Of a DNA stretch of 30,000 nucleotides, positions 8,634 through 16,394 are shown one piece after another (positions within the stretch are counted from its first letter, which is position 1; every line of letters starts with the position of its first letter). The notes under the pieces are model-generated. The model was not told where the DNA came from. It worked only from the letters and a program-made list of their open reading frames with translations, and made no database searches. Origin of the DNA: a virus; the IMG/VR virus record IMGVR_UViG_3300034061_001183, positions 1 through 30,000 of that record, one strand, 5' to 3'. A program made the position numbers and the translations under genes.

Positions 8634-9455
8634 TTAACTGTTGAACAAATTATCAAAAGCCTTGGTCAAGTCTTCTGTATTTGTCTTGCTAGCAGAGGCG
8701 GACGGTGACGAAGCCTTTGCCTTTGGTGCCGGGGTTGGTGCGGACGGAGCTGCCTCCATCTCAGGATCATCATCCACAACTGCATTCACAGTTGGTTCGC
8801 TTCCATTTTCAGGATTTAACCAAGCATCCATGACACCCTTCAACTGTTCGTAACTCAACTCAGGGAACAAATCCAAAATATTGGTTTGCTTACCGAGCAA
8901 TTCCTTCTGGGAAGGATCAATCGCAACTGAAGTGTTTGGCTTTGGACGAATGGTAGTTTCTGGGAAACTCTTACCACACTCTTCTGCGGTTCTAAACTCT
9001 ACAACAATATCACGTCCATTAACTGGATCGGTAATATCACCATAGTCAGCGTCACTGATAATAGAAAGAAGTTCTTGATAAACGTTCTTTCCGAATCCCC
9101 AGAAACGAACACCCTGATCCTCTTCTCCACGGACCAAAACAGGAACATAGGTTCGGAGCTTCGGTTCCATCTTACGGCCCAACTGCCAATCTTCCTTGTT
9201 GCCGGTCTTCTTCATACGATTTGACCATTCAACAATAGGATCAGGACGGTTAAAACTATCAGGAGATAGATAAGTCTTGTTGTTGATATTGTAGTGGAAC
9301 TTGAGTTCGATAAACGGATTCTCAGGATTATACTTGTAGGGAACGATACGAACTACTTGCTTTCCGGGGTTTGGTTTCCAAATCAAATTTGTCTTTTGAT
9401 TTGCGTTTGAGAGAGAATTCAAACGATTCTTAATTTTAGATAGATCTAATGCCAT
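8634..9455 (-). CDS. 32: Single-stranded DNA binding protein, gp32-like (zinc-less)
   Basis: This 273-residue protein is the gp32 counterpart. The N-terminal basic region (1-22) would mediate cooperativity. The core begins LIWKPNPGKQVVRIVPYKYNPENPF (24-48) and includes PIVEW, LGRKMEPKLRTYVPVLVRG and VRFWGFGKNVYQELL (about 73-130), rich in the aromatic and basic residues expected of the ssDNA cleft. The C-terminus is a Pro/Ala/Ser linker with acidic residues (DDDPEME, then EDLTKAFDNLFNS), the usual protein-docking tail. The T4 zinc ligands (one His and three Cys) are absent; the only cysteine is C160. It follows a 109-base AU-rich leader and precedes a hairpin terminator. Confidence 0.9.
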   Translation of the reverse strand: MALDLSKIKNRLNSLSNANQKTNLIWKPNPGKQVVRIVPYKYNPENPFIELKFHYNINNKTYLSPDSFNRPDPIVEWSNRMKKTGNKEDWQLGRKMEPKLRTYVPVLVRGEEDQGVRFWGFGKNVYQELLSIISDADYGDITDPVNGRDIVVEFRTAEECGKSFPETTIRPKPNTSVAIDPSQKELLGKQTNILDLFPELSYEQLKGVMDAWLNPENGSEPTVNAVVDDDPEMEAAPSAPTPAPKAKASSPSASASKTNTEDLTKAFDNLFNS

Positions 9456-9564
9456 AATTGTTTATTATATTAATTGTTAAGTGTTAATTAATTATTCGAT
9501 AAATCCACACGGACTTAATTCATAACTAATACACGTATAACTATAAACAAGAATGACAAATCTT
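9456..9564 (-). promoter_or_regulatory. AU-rich leader of gene 32, possible autogenous operator
   Basis: The 109 bases before gp32 are very AT-rich, and the last 40 on the minus strand are runs such as TTAATTAACACTTAACAATTAATATAATAAAC with no stable hairpin or Shine-Dalgarno. In T4, gp32 represses its own translation by coating an unstructured A/U-rich leader. The composition here fits such an operator, but this is inference. Confidence 0.35.
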
Positions 9565-9957
9565 TCAACTTATTATATCAAAAAGTTTTATGGGAATTAT
9601 TCTAACAGAAACCTCGCCGGTTAAAATAAGGCAATTGTTGTAAAGTTCCCAATTTAATTGGAATTTGTTATCAAATACACCATTATTTTCCTCAGTTATT
9701 AATTTATTCATGGCATTCAACGTATACAAAGTGTTTGTTTGTTTTTTACGGTGAAGACCAATTGTATTTGGAAACTTTGGAAATTGGTTGGATTCATTTA
9801 TATCTATATTGTAAGTGATATAAACGTTTCGTGGAGCTTTTGTTCCACTAAACAAAAAAAGTTTATTTCCATTTACGGAATAAAAACTCCTAATTTTTTC
9901 AATTAGTTCTTTGTATTCATCGATATTTGAAAATGTGCAAAGTAGTTGTTTTTTCAT
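9565..9957 (-). CDS. Hypothetical protein, 130 residues
   Basis: I do not recognise this protein. It begins MKKQLLCTFSNIDEYKELIEKIRSF and appears to alternate strands and helices: a first strand, a helix (13-25), strands around LFLFSGT and VYITYNI, a basic segment GLHRKKQTNTLYTLNAMNKLI (about 88-108), and a C-terminal strand pair (NCLILTGEVSVRIIPIKLF). No membrane segment or catalytic motif is visible. Its start overlaps the stop of the 209-residue gene as ATGA, and the gene lies 109 bases before gp32. Position suggests a replication or late-transcription accessory role comparable with the small genes near T4 gene 32 (59, 33), but no sequence resemblance was seen. Confidence 0.6.
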   Translation of the reverse strand: MKKQLLCTFSNIDEYKELIEKIRSFYSVNGNKLFLFSGTKAPRNVYITYNIDINESNQFPKFPNTIGLHRKKQTNTLYTLNAMNKLITEENNGVFDNKFQLNWELYNNCLILTGEVSVRIIPIKLFDIIS

Positions 9958-10583
9958 TTTTTAGGACGGATCATTATTTTGCCTATGTCTTCGACATATC
10001 TGGCAATTCCTACTTCAGAACCTTCTTCCGTATACCAAGTAGATCCTTTATTATAGAAACCGTTTGCTTTGGCTTCTTCTAAAGAGTATTCGGTTGTTAA
10101 AATAGTTTGAACGGTCTGAGCATCAGCTTGTTTTTCTTGCGGAGTTCTCAAGTCAGGTTCTTCTTTATCCTTTTCCGCAGGAGTTTCTGGTTGTTGCGGT
10201 TCTGGTGCAGATGGTTGACTTGGTTCTTGTGGTTGTGTAGCAGGTGGTTCAGAAGATTGTGGTTCTGGTGCAAAAATATTTGCGCCTGCGGCTTTCTTGG
10301 GATTTTCTTCAAAGTGAGTTCCACGAGAAATTGCTCTTTGTTTATATTCCGGTGTGGGGAATGTTACGAGAAGACCCGCAGCATTATAAGCTTGTCGTTC
10401 AGGATATTTACCCTCAACCATCGCATTTCTTATTTCGGCAGATGATGACTCATCCAAATTCAAAGTGGTTTCCAAATATTCTTGTAGAATATTCAAATGG
10501 TCATTATTTTCCATCGAAAAAATGCCGTCTTTTATGCGTGAGTCAAGACAAATGTTCTCTATTATATAAGATAGTATGTTCAT
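9954..10583 (-). CDS. Hypothetical protein with Pro/Gln/Glu-rich linker, 209 residues
   Basis: Three parts are visible. An N-terminal helical region (1-50) is followed by a short conserved-looking block, YNAAGLLVTFPTPEYKQRAISRGTHF (66-91). A low-complexity Pro/Gln/Glu/Ser linker spans about 103-140. A C-terminal part (about 145-209) contains TEYSLEEAKANGFYNKGSTWYTEEG and ends in a basic tail. The linker implies two tethered domains, perhaps a structural or scaffold-type protein. The gene starts one base after the stop of the PD-(D/E)XK-like gene and ends in an ATGA overlap with the next, so the three are translationally coupled. I cannot name a family. Confidence 0.6.
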   Translation of the reverse strand: MNILSYIIENICLDSRIKDGIFSMENNDHLNILQEYLETTLNLDESSSAEIRNAMVEGKYPERQAYNAAGLLVTFPTPEYKQRAISRGTHFEENPKKAAGANIFAPEPQSSEPPATQPQEPSQPSAPEPQQPETPAEKDKEEPDLRTPQEKQADAQTVQTILTTEYSLEEAKANGFYNKGSTWYTEEGSEVGIARYVEDIGKIMIRPKK

Positions 10584-10584
10584 A

Positions 10585-11736
10585 TTAACCTAATGTTACT
10601 TGCGGTCTTACAAATTGGTTTATTGCATTAAATTTAAAGTTCGGAGGATTAATCAAGAATTCATTCTTTTCATTGATTATCATTATTTCAACACCTGCGT
10701 TTCTATACTTTTCGTTCAATTGAACAACCATTTGTGTTTGAAATATTTCTGATTTAGGATACTTCTTCAAGAATACACTTAACAAAGAATTGACATCTTC
10801 AGCAAATGACGTTAATTCTTCAGTGTCTTGAGTATCTTCTGTTTTTTCAATAGTGGTTTGGTGTTTTCCCGATTGAAGCGCTTTCTTCAAATCATCAAAC
10901 GAAATCTTAAAGAATACATCTTTATCTATATCATTTGCTTTGAATACGAAACTTTTACCGGCAGTTTTTTCTGATGACAAACTCTTTTGTGATTTTTCGT
11001 AAACTACATAGTTACGAAGTTGTTCGATGAAATCATAAAAAGCATTTAATTTTTTAAGAGTAACAGATGCTTCTGATCCGTCCATTAATGCATCATATGC
11101 ATTTGACATCTCTTGAATCTTTTCACCGTCTTTATATTCTTTGGATGTAAATAACTTTTTAAGACCGAATGTTACGTATCTAAAAGAGTTGATAGTGTCT
11201 AAGTCAATATTAGTTCCAAATCGAATTGTATCTTTTGCCTTCTTAATCTTTTTGATTTCGTATTTCTTTTCACCGATTTGAATATCACCTTTATCGCCGA
11301 TAATCTTTTTGGAATCAGGCAATAATAAATAAAAAGCAAACTCACCCTGACCTATCTGATTCTTTTCATACACAATCAGAGACGGATTTTCTCTCAAGAA
11401 TTGAAACGTAGCATCTATCGTTTGATTTGTTTTTCTAAACTCTCTGACATAATTAACCAAAAGTTCCAAATCTTGAGCAGATGGTTGAGTCTTAAAGAAA
11501 GACATGTATCTTTTCTTTACATAGTTTACGATTTCTTCTGTAGTATCAGGAACAACTGACCCCTCCGCTTCAAAAAGTTCATTTAATCTTTTTCTATCAA
11601 ACAAAGAAATGTATTTATTTTTAATCAAAAAAGATTCGAAGTGAAATAAATCTTCGGAATTTTTTATATTAAACTTCAGTCCTCCATCTTTTCTTGATAT
11701 AAAGTATTCTTGTAGGATATCATCAATTGTTAACAT
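10585..11736 (-). CDS. PD-(D/E)XK nuclease-like protein
   Basis: This 383-residue protein has no family I can name firmly, but residues 128-163 read like a restriction-endonuclease fold active site: E132 in IGQGEFAFYLLLP, D151 in DKGDIQIG, and the E160-x-K162 doublet in YEIKK. The order Glu-helix, Asp on a strand, then ExK is the PD-(D/E)XK pattern. An N-terminal helical region (1-125) and a long C-terminal helical region (190-320, with an acidic TEDTQDTEE stretch) flank it. It lies directly downstream of the PolA-like gene (gap about 40 bases) and one base upstream of the 209-residue gene. A DNA-processing role is inferred. The N-terminus MLTIDDILQE is discussed as a possible targeting signal. 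Confidence 0.55.
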   Translation of the reverse strand: MLTIDDILQEYFISRKDGGLKFNIKNSEDLFHFESFLIKNKYISLFDRKRLNELFEAEGSVVPDTTEEIVNYVKKRYMSFFKTQPSAQDLELLVNYVREFRKTNQTIDATFQFLRENPSLIVYEKNQIGQGEFAFYLLLPDSKKIIGDKGDIQIGEKKYEIKKIKKAKDTIRFGTNIDLDTINSFRYVTFGLKKLFTSKEYKDGEKIQEMSNAYDALMDGSEASVTLKKLNAFYDFIEQLRNYVVYEKSQKSLSSEKTAGKSFVFKANDIDKDVFFKISFDDLKKALQSGKHQTTIEKTEDTQDTEELTSFAEDVNSLLSVFLKKYPKSEIFQTQMVVQLNEKYRNAGVEIMIINEKNEFLINPPNFKFNAINQFVRPQVTLG

Positions 11737-11777
11737 ATAGTATAAATATATAAATATTTATTGAAATTTTGAATTTC

Positions 11778-13127
11778 TTATATATCAACAAGTTTCATGT
11801 CATTATAATTAACACCCATATAACTTTTGGTAGGAAACTTTCCATTTTCCATCAAAGTCTTTATTTGACCAAAACATTCTTTTTCTTCCAAACAAACGTC
11901 AAACAAAATACTATCATACGTATACAATATAGCTTTTGTTTGTTTATTGTTTAGATATTGATTTACACTAGCTAATGATTGTATACCAAACTCAGTTTCA
12001 CTTGCTTGTAGAATATAGTTAAATAACTTATTTGGGTTGGGTTCGTATATATGATTTGTGGTGATCTGTCTCTTAAAGATCGGAGTTTCTACATATTGGT
12101 ATCTATTAAAGAAATCCCATCTATGATCAATATATTCATTCATCTTTTTATAATAAGGAATCTCCAACAATTCGTCTGGTATGTTACCATACATACACTG
12201 AAAAGTAACATTCTTAGCTGTTTTAATCTCCTCAGATGTTAATTGTTCTTTTCCGTAATAATACCGTCCAAGATATTCGTAAGCATTTGACGGTAGATTA
12301 TAATTAATTAACTTTGCTACCAAATGTGGATGATACGCACTATAATCAATCATAAATAGAATACCGTCCTTTCCGAATCTACTTATGAAACTACTACGAC
12401 ACCCATTCTCCTTGTTTAAGGCGCTATAGTTTACATTTCCAAACCGATTGCTAGGTCTACCCGTGGATGTATACATATTATACTGTGTATACACAAATTC
12501 ATTTATTACCTTAACGTTCTTATCTCCAAAGTGAGTATTGAAAATGTCTTCGTTAACTTTTAATCCATTCTTTTCTAGAATCTGTAGATTATCCGTTATA
12601 ATTCCGTTTAAATCATTAAAACTACTGTCTAGCCTTACATTTCTAACTCGTTTCAATGATTCCACACACATTTGTTCAAATTTCTCCAAATGTTTTGTAA
12701 TAGGAATAACTTTGTTTATATCACTATAGTTAGAAAACTTCTGTTTATAGAAATTATGAGATGCGGTATCGTATTCACTATAATCATCTACTTTACCATC
12801 AGAGATAAAGAATATGATATTGATGTCAAACAGATTTTGAATAGGAAGAATATGACTAAATTTCTTTTTATCAAACACCCACTTTTTACCACTCAGTCGG
12901 TTTAAATCATACTTTAACTGTTCAACATCAAGTTTAAATGATGAATCGTTGTGATTTATGGAAATGACGTTAGTTTTTTGCTTGTGAATATTATACGAGA
13001 AAAATAAAGAAGGAATTGATACGCATGGATGAAAACGATCATCTACTTGAATTACATCGCAGATTAAATCGTCGTCTCTATTTTCTTTTAGAAAAAGTTT
13101 GTATTCGTCACTCGACCGTATGACCAT
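11778..13127 (-). CDS. Compact family A DNA polymerase-like protein
   Basis: This 449-residue protein has the palm motifs of DNA polymerase I. Thumb/palm entry LQILEKNGLKVNEDIF (181-196) matches the usual MExxGVxxD block. STGRPSNRFGNVNYSALN (221-238) matches TGRLSSxxPNLQNIP. Motif A is FMIDYSAYHPHLV with D261; motif B is AKNVTFQCMYG with K305, F309, Y313 and G314; motif C is YTYDSILFD with D405. The Glu that usually follows the motif C Asp is Ser here, and the first Arg of motif B is missing. Residues 1-130 may be a decayed 3'-5' exonuclease: Y116xxxD120 resembles exo III, but the DxE of exo I is absent. It is much smaller than Klenow-type enzymes. Whether it is the main polymerase or an accessory one is unknown. 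Confidence 0.8.
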   Translation of the reverse strand: MVIRSSDEYKLFLKENRDDDLICDVIQVDDRFHPCVSIPSLFFSYNIHKQKTNVISINHNDSSFKLDVEQLKYDLNRLSGKKWVFDKKKFSHILPIQNLFDINIIFFISDGKVDDYSEYDTASHNFYKQKFSNYSDINKVIPITKHLEKFEQMCVESLKRVRNVRLDSSFNDLNGIITDNLQILEKNGLKVNEDIFNTHFGDKNVKVINEFVYTQYNMYTSTGRPSNRFGNVNYSALNKENGCRSSFISRFGKDGILFMIDYSAYHPHLVAKLINYNLPSNAYEYLGRYYYGKEQLTSEEIKTAKNVTFQCMYGNIPDELLEIPYYKKMNEYIDHRWDFFNRYQYVETPIFKRQITTNHIYEPNPNKLFNYILQASETEFGIQSLASVNQYLNNKQTKAILYTYDSILFDVCLEEKECFGQIKTLMENGKFPTKSYMGVNYNDMKLVDI

Positions 13128-13133
13128 TATAAT

Positions 13134-13162
13134 AATCTACAACAGAAACTTTGTTTTGTCAA
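13134..13162 (-). promoter_or_regulatory. Possible sigma70-type promoter of the PolA-like gene
   Basis: The minus strand has TTGACA (13157-13162), a 17-base spacer and TAGATT (13134-13139, 4 of 6 to TATAAT). Transcription would begin about at the ATG (13127), giving a leaderless or nearly leaderless mRNA; no Shine-Dalgarno is present. The -35 overlaps the end of the upstream gene. Confidence 0.4.
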
Positions 13163-13163
13163 C

Positions 13164-13544
13164 TTAACTTGGTTTCCAGTATTCCAGAGGATTTTTTAGA
13201 GTAGATTCGATTTCAGGAATATATTTTTTATGAATATTGATTTGATTCCGATTATATTCATATACACCTTCTTCAATTTTTATTTTATCTTTAAAAACAT
13301 CATTTCTCTTTCCTGTCAATTTCCAGTTTATTGCAATTTTTATATATATATTTGTTGATATATCGGTATAATTATCACTTGCAACTTCATAAACAATTTT
13401 ATCGTTTGCTCTTTTTACAAAATATCTAGTGAAAAAACCACCGTCATAATCGCTTTCCGTTGGTATTACTTTATCATAAACAGGATAACTTGTAATAATC
13501 CCGTCATAACTAATATCTCTAGTATTATCTGGATATTCAATCAT
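13164..13544 (-). CDS. Hypothetical protein, 126 residues, probably virion-associated
   Basis: I do not recognise this protein. It is rich in Tyr, Asp, Ile and Lys and reads as a beta-rich domain (ITSYPVYDKVIP, FFTRYFVKRANDKIVYEVA, NIYIKIAINWKLTG), with YIPEIESTLKNPLEYW near the C-terminus. No membrane span or signal peptide is seen. It begins five bases after the end of the 847-residue hub-like protein and is the last gene of the tail module, so a small baseplate or tail component is the likeliest role. This rests on position only. Confidence 0.55.
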   Translation of the reverse strand: MIEYPDNTRDISYDGIITSYPVYDKVIPTESDYDGGFFTRYFVKRANDKIVYEVASDNYTDISTNIYIKIAINWKLTGKRNDVFKDKIKIEEGVYEYNRNQINIHKKYIPEIESTLKNPLEYWKPS

Positions 13545-13549
13545 TTTAT

Positions 13550-16093
13550 TTAGGGAGTGTTTAATTGAAATTGTGAATTCATTGTTGATTGCGTAGTTTG
13601 TTGACCTCTTTGAAGATTATAAGACGGTCTCAAAGACGCTTTTATTCTGGTTTCCCATCCATTTTCATCAAGTGTATGATTTACATCTCTAACTTGAAAA
13701 ACAACTACATCGTCTGTAAATGGAGGTGGAAGATTTTGTATTTTAAAGTATTCAAATACACGTATGCCAGCAATCCCCATCAATGTAATTTCAATTTCAA
13801 CATTTCTAATAGGTGCGCAGTATACGCCTGGATTTCCAGATTTATCGTTGTCATTTAACATATACACTAAGGCTTCTTTTTCAGGTATATATAAATCCAC
13901 AATATTGTATTTTGTTCTGTCGATGGTGGTTTGCATTGTAGTTCCTCTACCACCAGCTCTTTCAGTTTTTGTAGGAAATACCTGCACTCTCATTAATACA
14001 TAATCTGGATTTCCCGGGTCAAATTTAACATATTTTTGCATTATGTTTAAAAAAGTCAACGTTGTCTCTGAATTACGTGGTTGATTTTTATCCTTATTTA
14101 TTGGACCCTTTATTTTATCATAATATTGATTTTGATTTGAAAAATCAATTAAATTGTTCATTGAAAGAGATTTTTGTCCAAACGATCTATACAATATTTG
14201 ATTTGCCATTGCATTCGTAAGTGATGTTGTAAAACTCATCTTTTTTATTATAGATGTATTACTTCCGTATGAAAAAACAAAAACGTTATCCGCATTTTGT
14301 TTGTTGGTAGGCAATTTCTGATCAACTATTTGTAATCTATTGTATGGCGTAGAAAGATTTGGATCTGTCGTTCTTATTTCCGCAACCTCAAGATTCCAAT
14401 AATCACATACAGACTCATTCATTTCTTTTAAAATTAAATCGTATACTTCTTTCATATCAATTGCATCATCATTGATTACAATCGAATCATTTATAAAACT
14501 TACATTTATGTATACATTTTTTATTAAACCTTCACTATCAAATGAAGTTTTTCCACGTTTATTACTTGTAGATTTTCTACCATAAGCATTTAAAACACCA
14601 TCTAAATTATTTCTATATACATCAGAATTATAAGTGCCTAATAAAGCCAGTGTATTATTAGCATTTGGAGGCAACTCATTAATATTATTAAGAGATATAA
14701 AATTTCTCCCCGTCGATTCCGATTTCATATACACAGAATCATTTAACCATTGTCCAGTTTTTCGTCTTTGTGTAGGATCTTCAGGAATCTCTTCGTCAAA
14801 AAACCGGGTCACGTCATCTGCATTTTGGTTATAATTTAAAGAACCTTTACCATTAAATTTTGGAGCATCTGGGTTTGGTATCAATATAGTTCGATTGGTA
14901 GAAATTAAATTTTTATGATATCCTGCCTTTGCATTCATTACATCCATCTCAAAGAAATTTTTGAGAAAAGAATTTTCTTTATTTTGATTTTTCAATGAAT
15001 TCATTATATCCACAAATAATTCAAGTGTAATATAATAATCTTTCATTGCGGCTGACTGATCGTTGCCGTTTTGAGATGTCGAATCAGAAGTCTTTTTTGA
15101 TGGAAACTTGTATATATAAGAAGACAAATTTTCTAAATTTTTGCCATATTTGATACTTAAACCACCGAGCAATGTTTTGATATTATCCACCGGTTCATTT
15201 ACATTTCCAGATCTTCCTTGTAACTGTTGTTGCGAAGGTAAAAATGGTTCGGCGTCGTTGGGCGTAAAATTCTTTTTCGTCAATGACACAAATATTTGTT
15301 GACATTGTGTTTTAAATGGCATTGCAGGACTTTCCCTTCCTGATTGTTCTGTTACTGTATTTACAGTCTTTTCGCCACGAACATTGAATCCACTATACAA
15401 CATCTGTCTAGATTTTATTTCAGTAAAACCTTTTATGATATTATCTTCAAAACTATATTCAAAGTTAGTTACATCACCTACCATAAATTCATAGTTACCC
15501 TTTGAAAGAGGAACTTTGTTTTCATATTGATAATAGTGATTTTCTACTATAGTTTTTAATTCGTTTATATCTGTATAGTTAATTAAAGATTGAGGATTAA
15601 AATTGTCCCACCCCCATTCTACAAATACAGTAATAAGAGGAGTTAACAAATAAGGCGTTATCGCTTTCAACTGATCAATAGAATGACACGTCCAGTTTAA
15701 TTTGGCAGTTATAAAAAAGTTTTTCTGAACATCAGCGGTAAACGATGTAATGCCAGGCTCAGGCACATTTATTCTATATTGTGGATTTTTTATTTGTTTT
15801 GGCGAATCATCATTTGAATATCCATATATTTGAGAATTAGATGATATTCCATATTTATCTTCAAATGTTGATGCCGATTTTAAAATTAACCCCCAACTGT
15901 TTGTATCTTGTGCGGAGTTTACACCATTTGAAAATGCACGAATCCAATGTCTTCTTGGGCCAGATAAATAATTTATACTAGTAGTTGATGGGAGTTGGCG
16001 AATACCATTAGATAAGTAATTAACTCGATTATTTAATTCTTGGACTACCCAAGGCTGAAATGGACCGGATTCCCATGGACGTTCAGATGACAT
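13550..16093 (-). CDS. Large tail protein, probably baseplate hub-like
   Basis: This 847-residue protein lies in the tail module and has no transmembrane segments. An early region (about 110-165) contains FFITAKLNWTCHSIDQLKAITPYLL and TVFVEWGWDN. A middle region is rich in Asn/Ser with many short loops. The C-terminal 100 residues contain RNVEIEITLMGIAGIRVFEYFKI, then VVVFQVRDVNHTLDENGWETRIKASLRP. The pattern F-V-x-x-V-x-H-x-l-x-x-x-G-W-x-T-x-I is common at the end of gp27/gpD-type baseplate hub proteins, which form the ring below the tail tube. Hub identity is inferred from that pattern and from its position near the gp53-like gene and tape measure; it could instead be a large wedge protein. 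Confidence 0.55.
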   Translation of the reverse strand: MSSERPWESGPFQPWVVQELNNRVNYLSNGIRQLPSTTSINYLSGPRRHWIRAFSNGVNSAQDTNSWGLILKSASTFEDKYGISSNSQIYGYSNDDSPKQIKNPQYRINVPEPGITSFTADVQKNFFITAKLNWTCHSIDQLKAITPYLLTPLITVFVEWGWDNFNPQSLINYTDINELKTIVENHYYQYENKVPLSKGNYEFMVGDVTNFEYSFEDNIIKGFTEIKSRQMLYSGFNVRGEKTVNTVTEQSGRESPAMPFKTQCQQIFVSLTKKNFTPNDAEPFLPSQQQLQGRSGNVNEPVDNIKTLLGGLSIKYGKNLENLSSYIYKFPSKKTSDSTSQNGNDQSAAMKDYYITLELFVDIMNSLKNQNKENSFLKNFFEMDVMNAKAGYHKNLISTNRTILIPNPDAPKFNGKGSLNYNQNADDVTRFFDEEIPEDPTQRRKTGQWLNDSVYMKSESTGRNFISLNNINELPPNANNTLALLGTYNSDVYRNNLDGVLNAYGRKSTSNKRGKTSFDSEGLIKNVYINVSFINDSIVINDDAIDMKEVYDLILKEMNESVCDYWNLEVAEIRTTDPNLSTPYNRLQIVDQKLPTNKQNADNVFVFSYGSNTSIIKKMSFTTSLTNAMANQILYRSFGQKSLSMNNLIDFSNQNQYYDKIKGPINKDKNQPRNSETTLTFLNIMQKYVKFDPGNPDYVLMRVQVFPTKTERAGGRGTTMQTTIDRTKYNIVDLYIPEKEALVYMLNDNDKSGNPGVYCAPIRNVEIEITLMGIAGIRVFEYFKIQNLPPPFTDDVVVFQVRDVNHTLDENGWETRIKASLRPSYNLQRGQQTTQSTMNSQFQLNTP

Positions 16094-16095
16094 AA

Positions 16096-16392
16096 TTATG
16101 AATTTGCTAATTTAAAACTTTGTAATATTGATGTTATATTTGTAGGAATTCTAAGTTGTTTTGTTACATCCAAACTCAATTTTCCTTTGCCTAGATTATT
16201 TGCAACCGCAATAATCCACCATAAGCTAGTATCTTTGTAATATTGGTATGCCAATGCATCCAAGTAATCATTATCTGATACAGTGATATATATATCAGAA
16301 TCAGATTCTGGAATAACAGGATATATCAATGTTCTATAAACATTTTTTCCGTCCCATCTTTTACCTACAGTTGTATAATCATATCTGTTCAT
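16096..16392 (-). CDS. gp53-like baseplate wedge protein with LysM-type domain
   Basis: This is a 98-residue protein. Residues about 35-84 read as a LysM-like fold: ITVSDNDYLDALAYQYYKDTSLWWIIAVANNL, ending LRIPTN. The pattern of a long helix with YYxDxxLWWxIAxAN, then a basic-Leu-Arg-Ile-Pro strand, is typical of phage baseplate LysM proteins, including T4 gp53, which joins wedges around the hub. The N-terminus contains FxxVGKRWDGKxVYRTLIYP-like text seen in such proteins. It lies two bases from each neighbour in the tail operon. T4 gp53 is larger, so this may be a short form or another LysM tail protein. Confidence 0.65.
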   Translation of the reverse strand: MNRYDYTTVGKRWDGKNVYRTLIYPVIPESDSDIYITVSDNDYLDALAYQYYKDTSLWWIIAVANNLGKGKLSLDVTKQLRIPTNITSILQSFKLANS

Positions 16393-16394
16393 AA

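Noticed and set aside
10107-10588. Two plus-strand frames over the Pro/Gln-rich linker gene
   Set aside because: Cys/Trp/Phe-rich text is the reverse complement of the repeated Pro/Gln/Glu codons; the minus-strand gene fits the operon with coupled starts.
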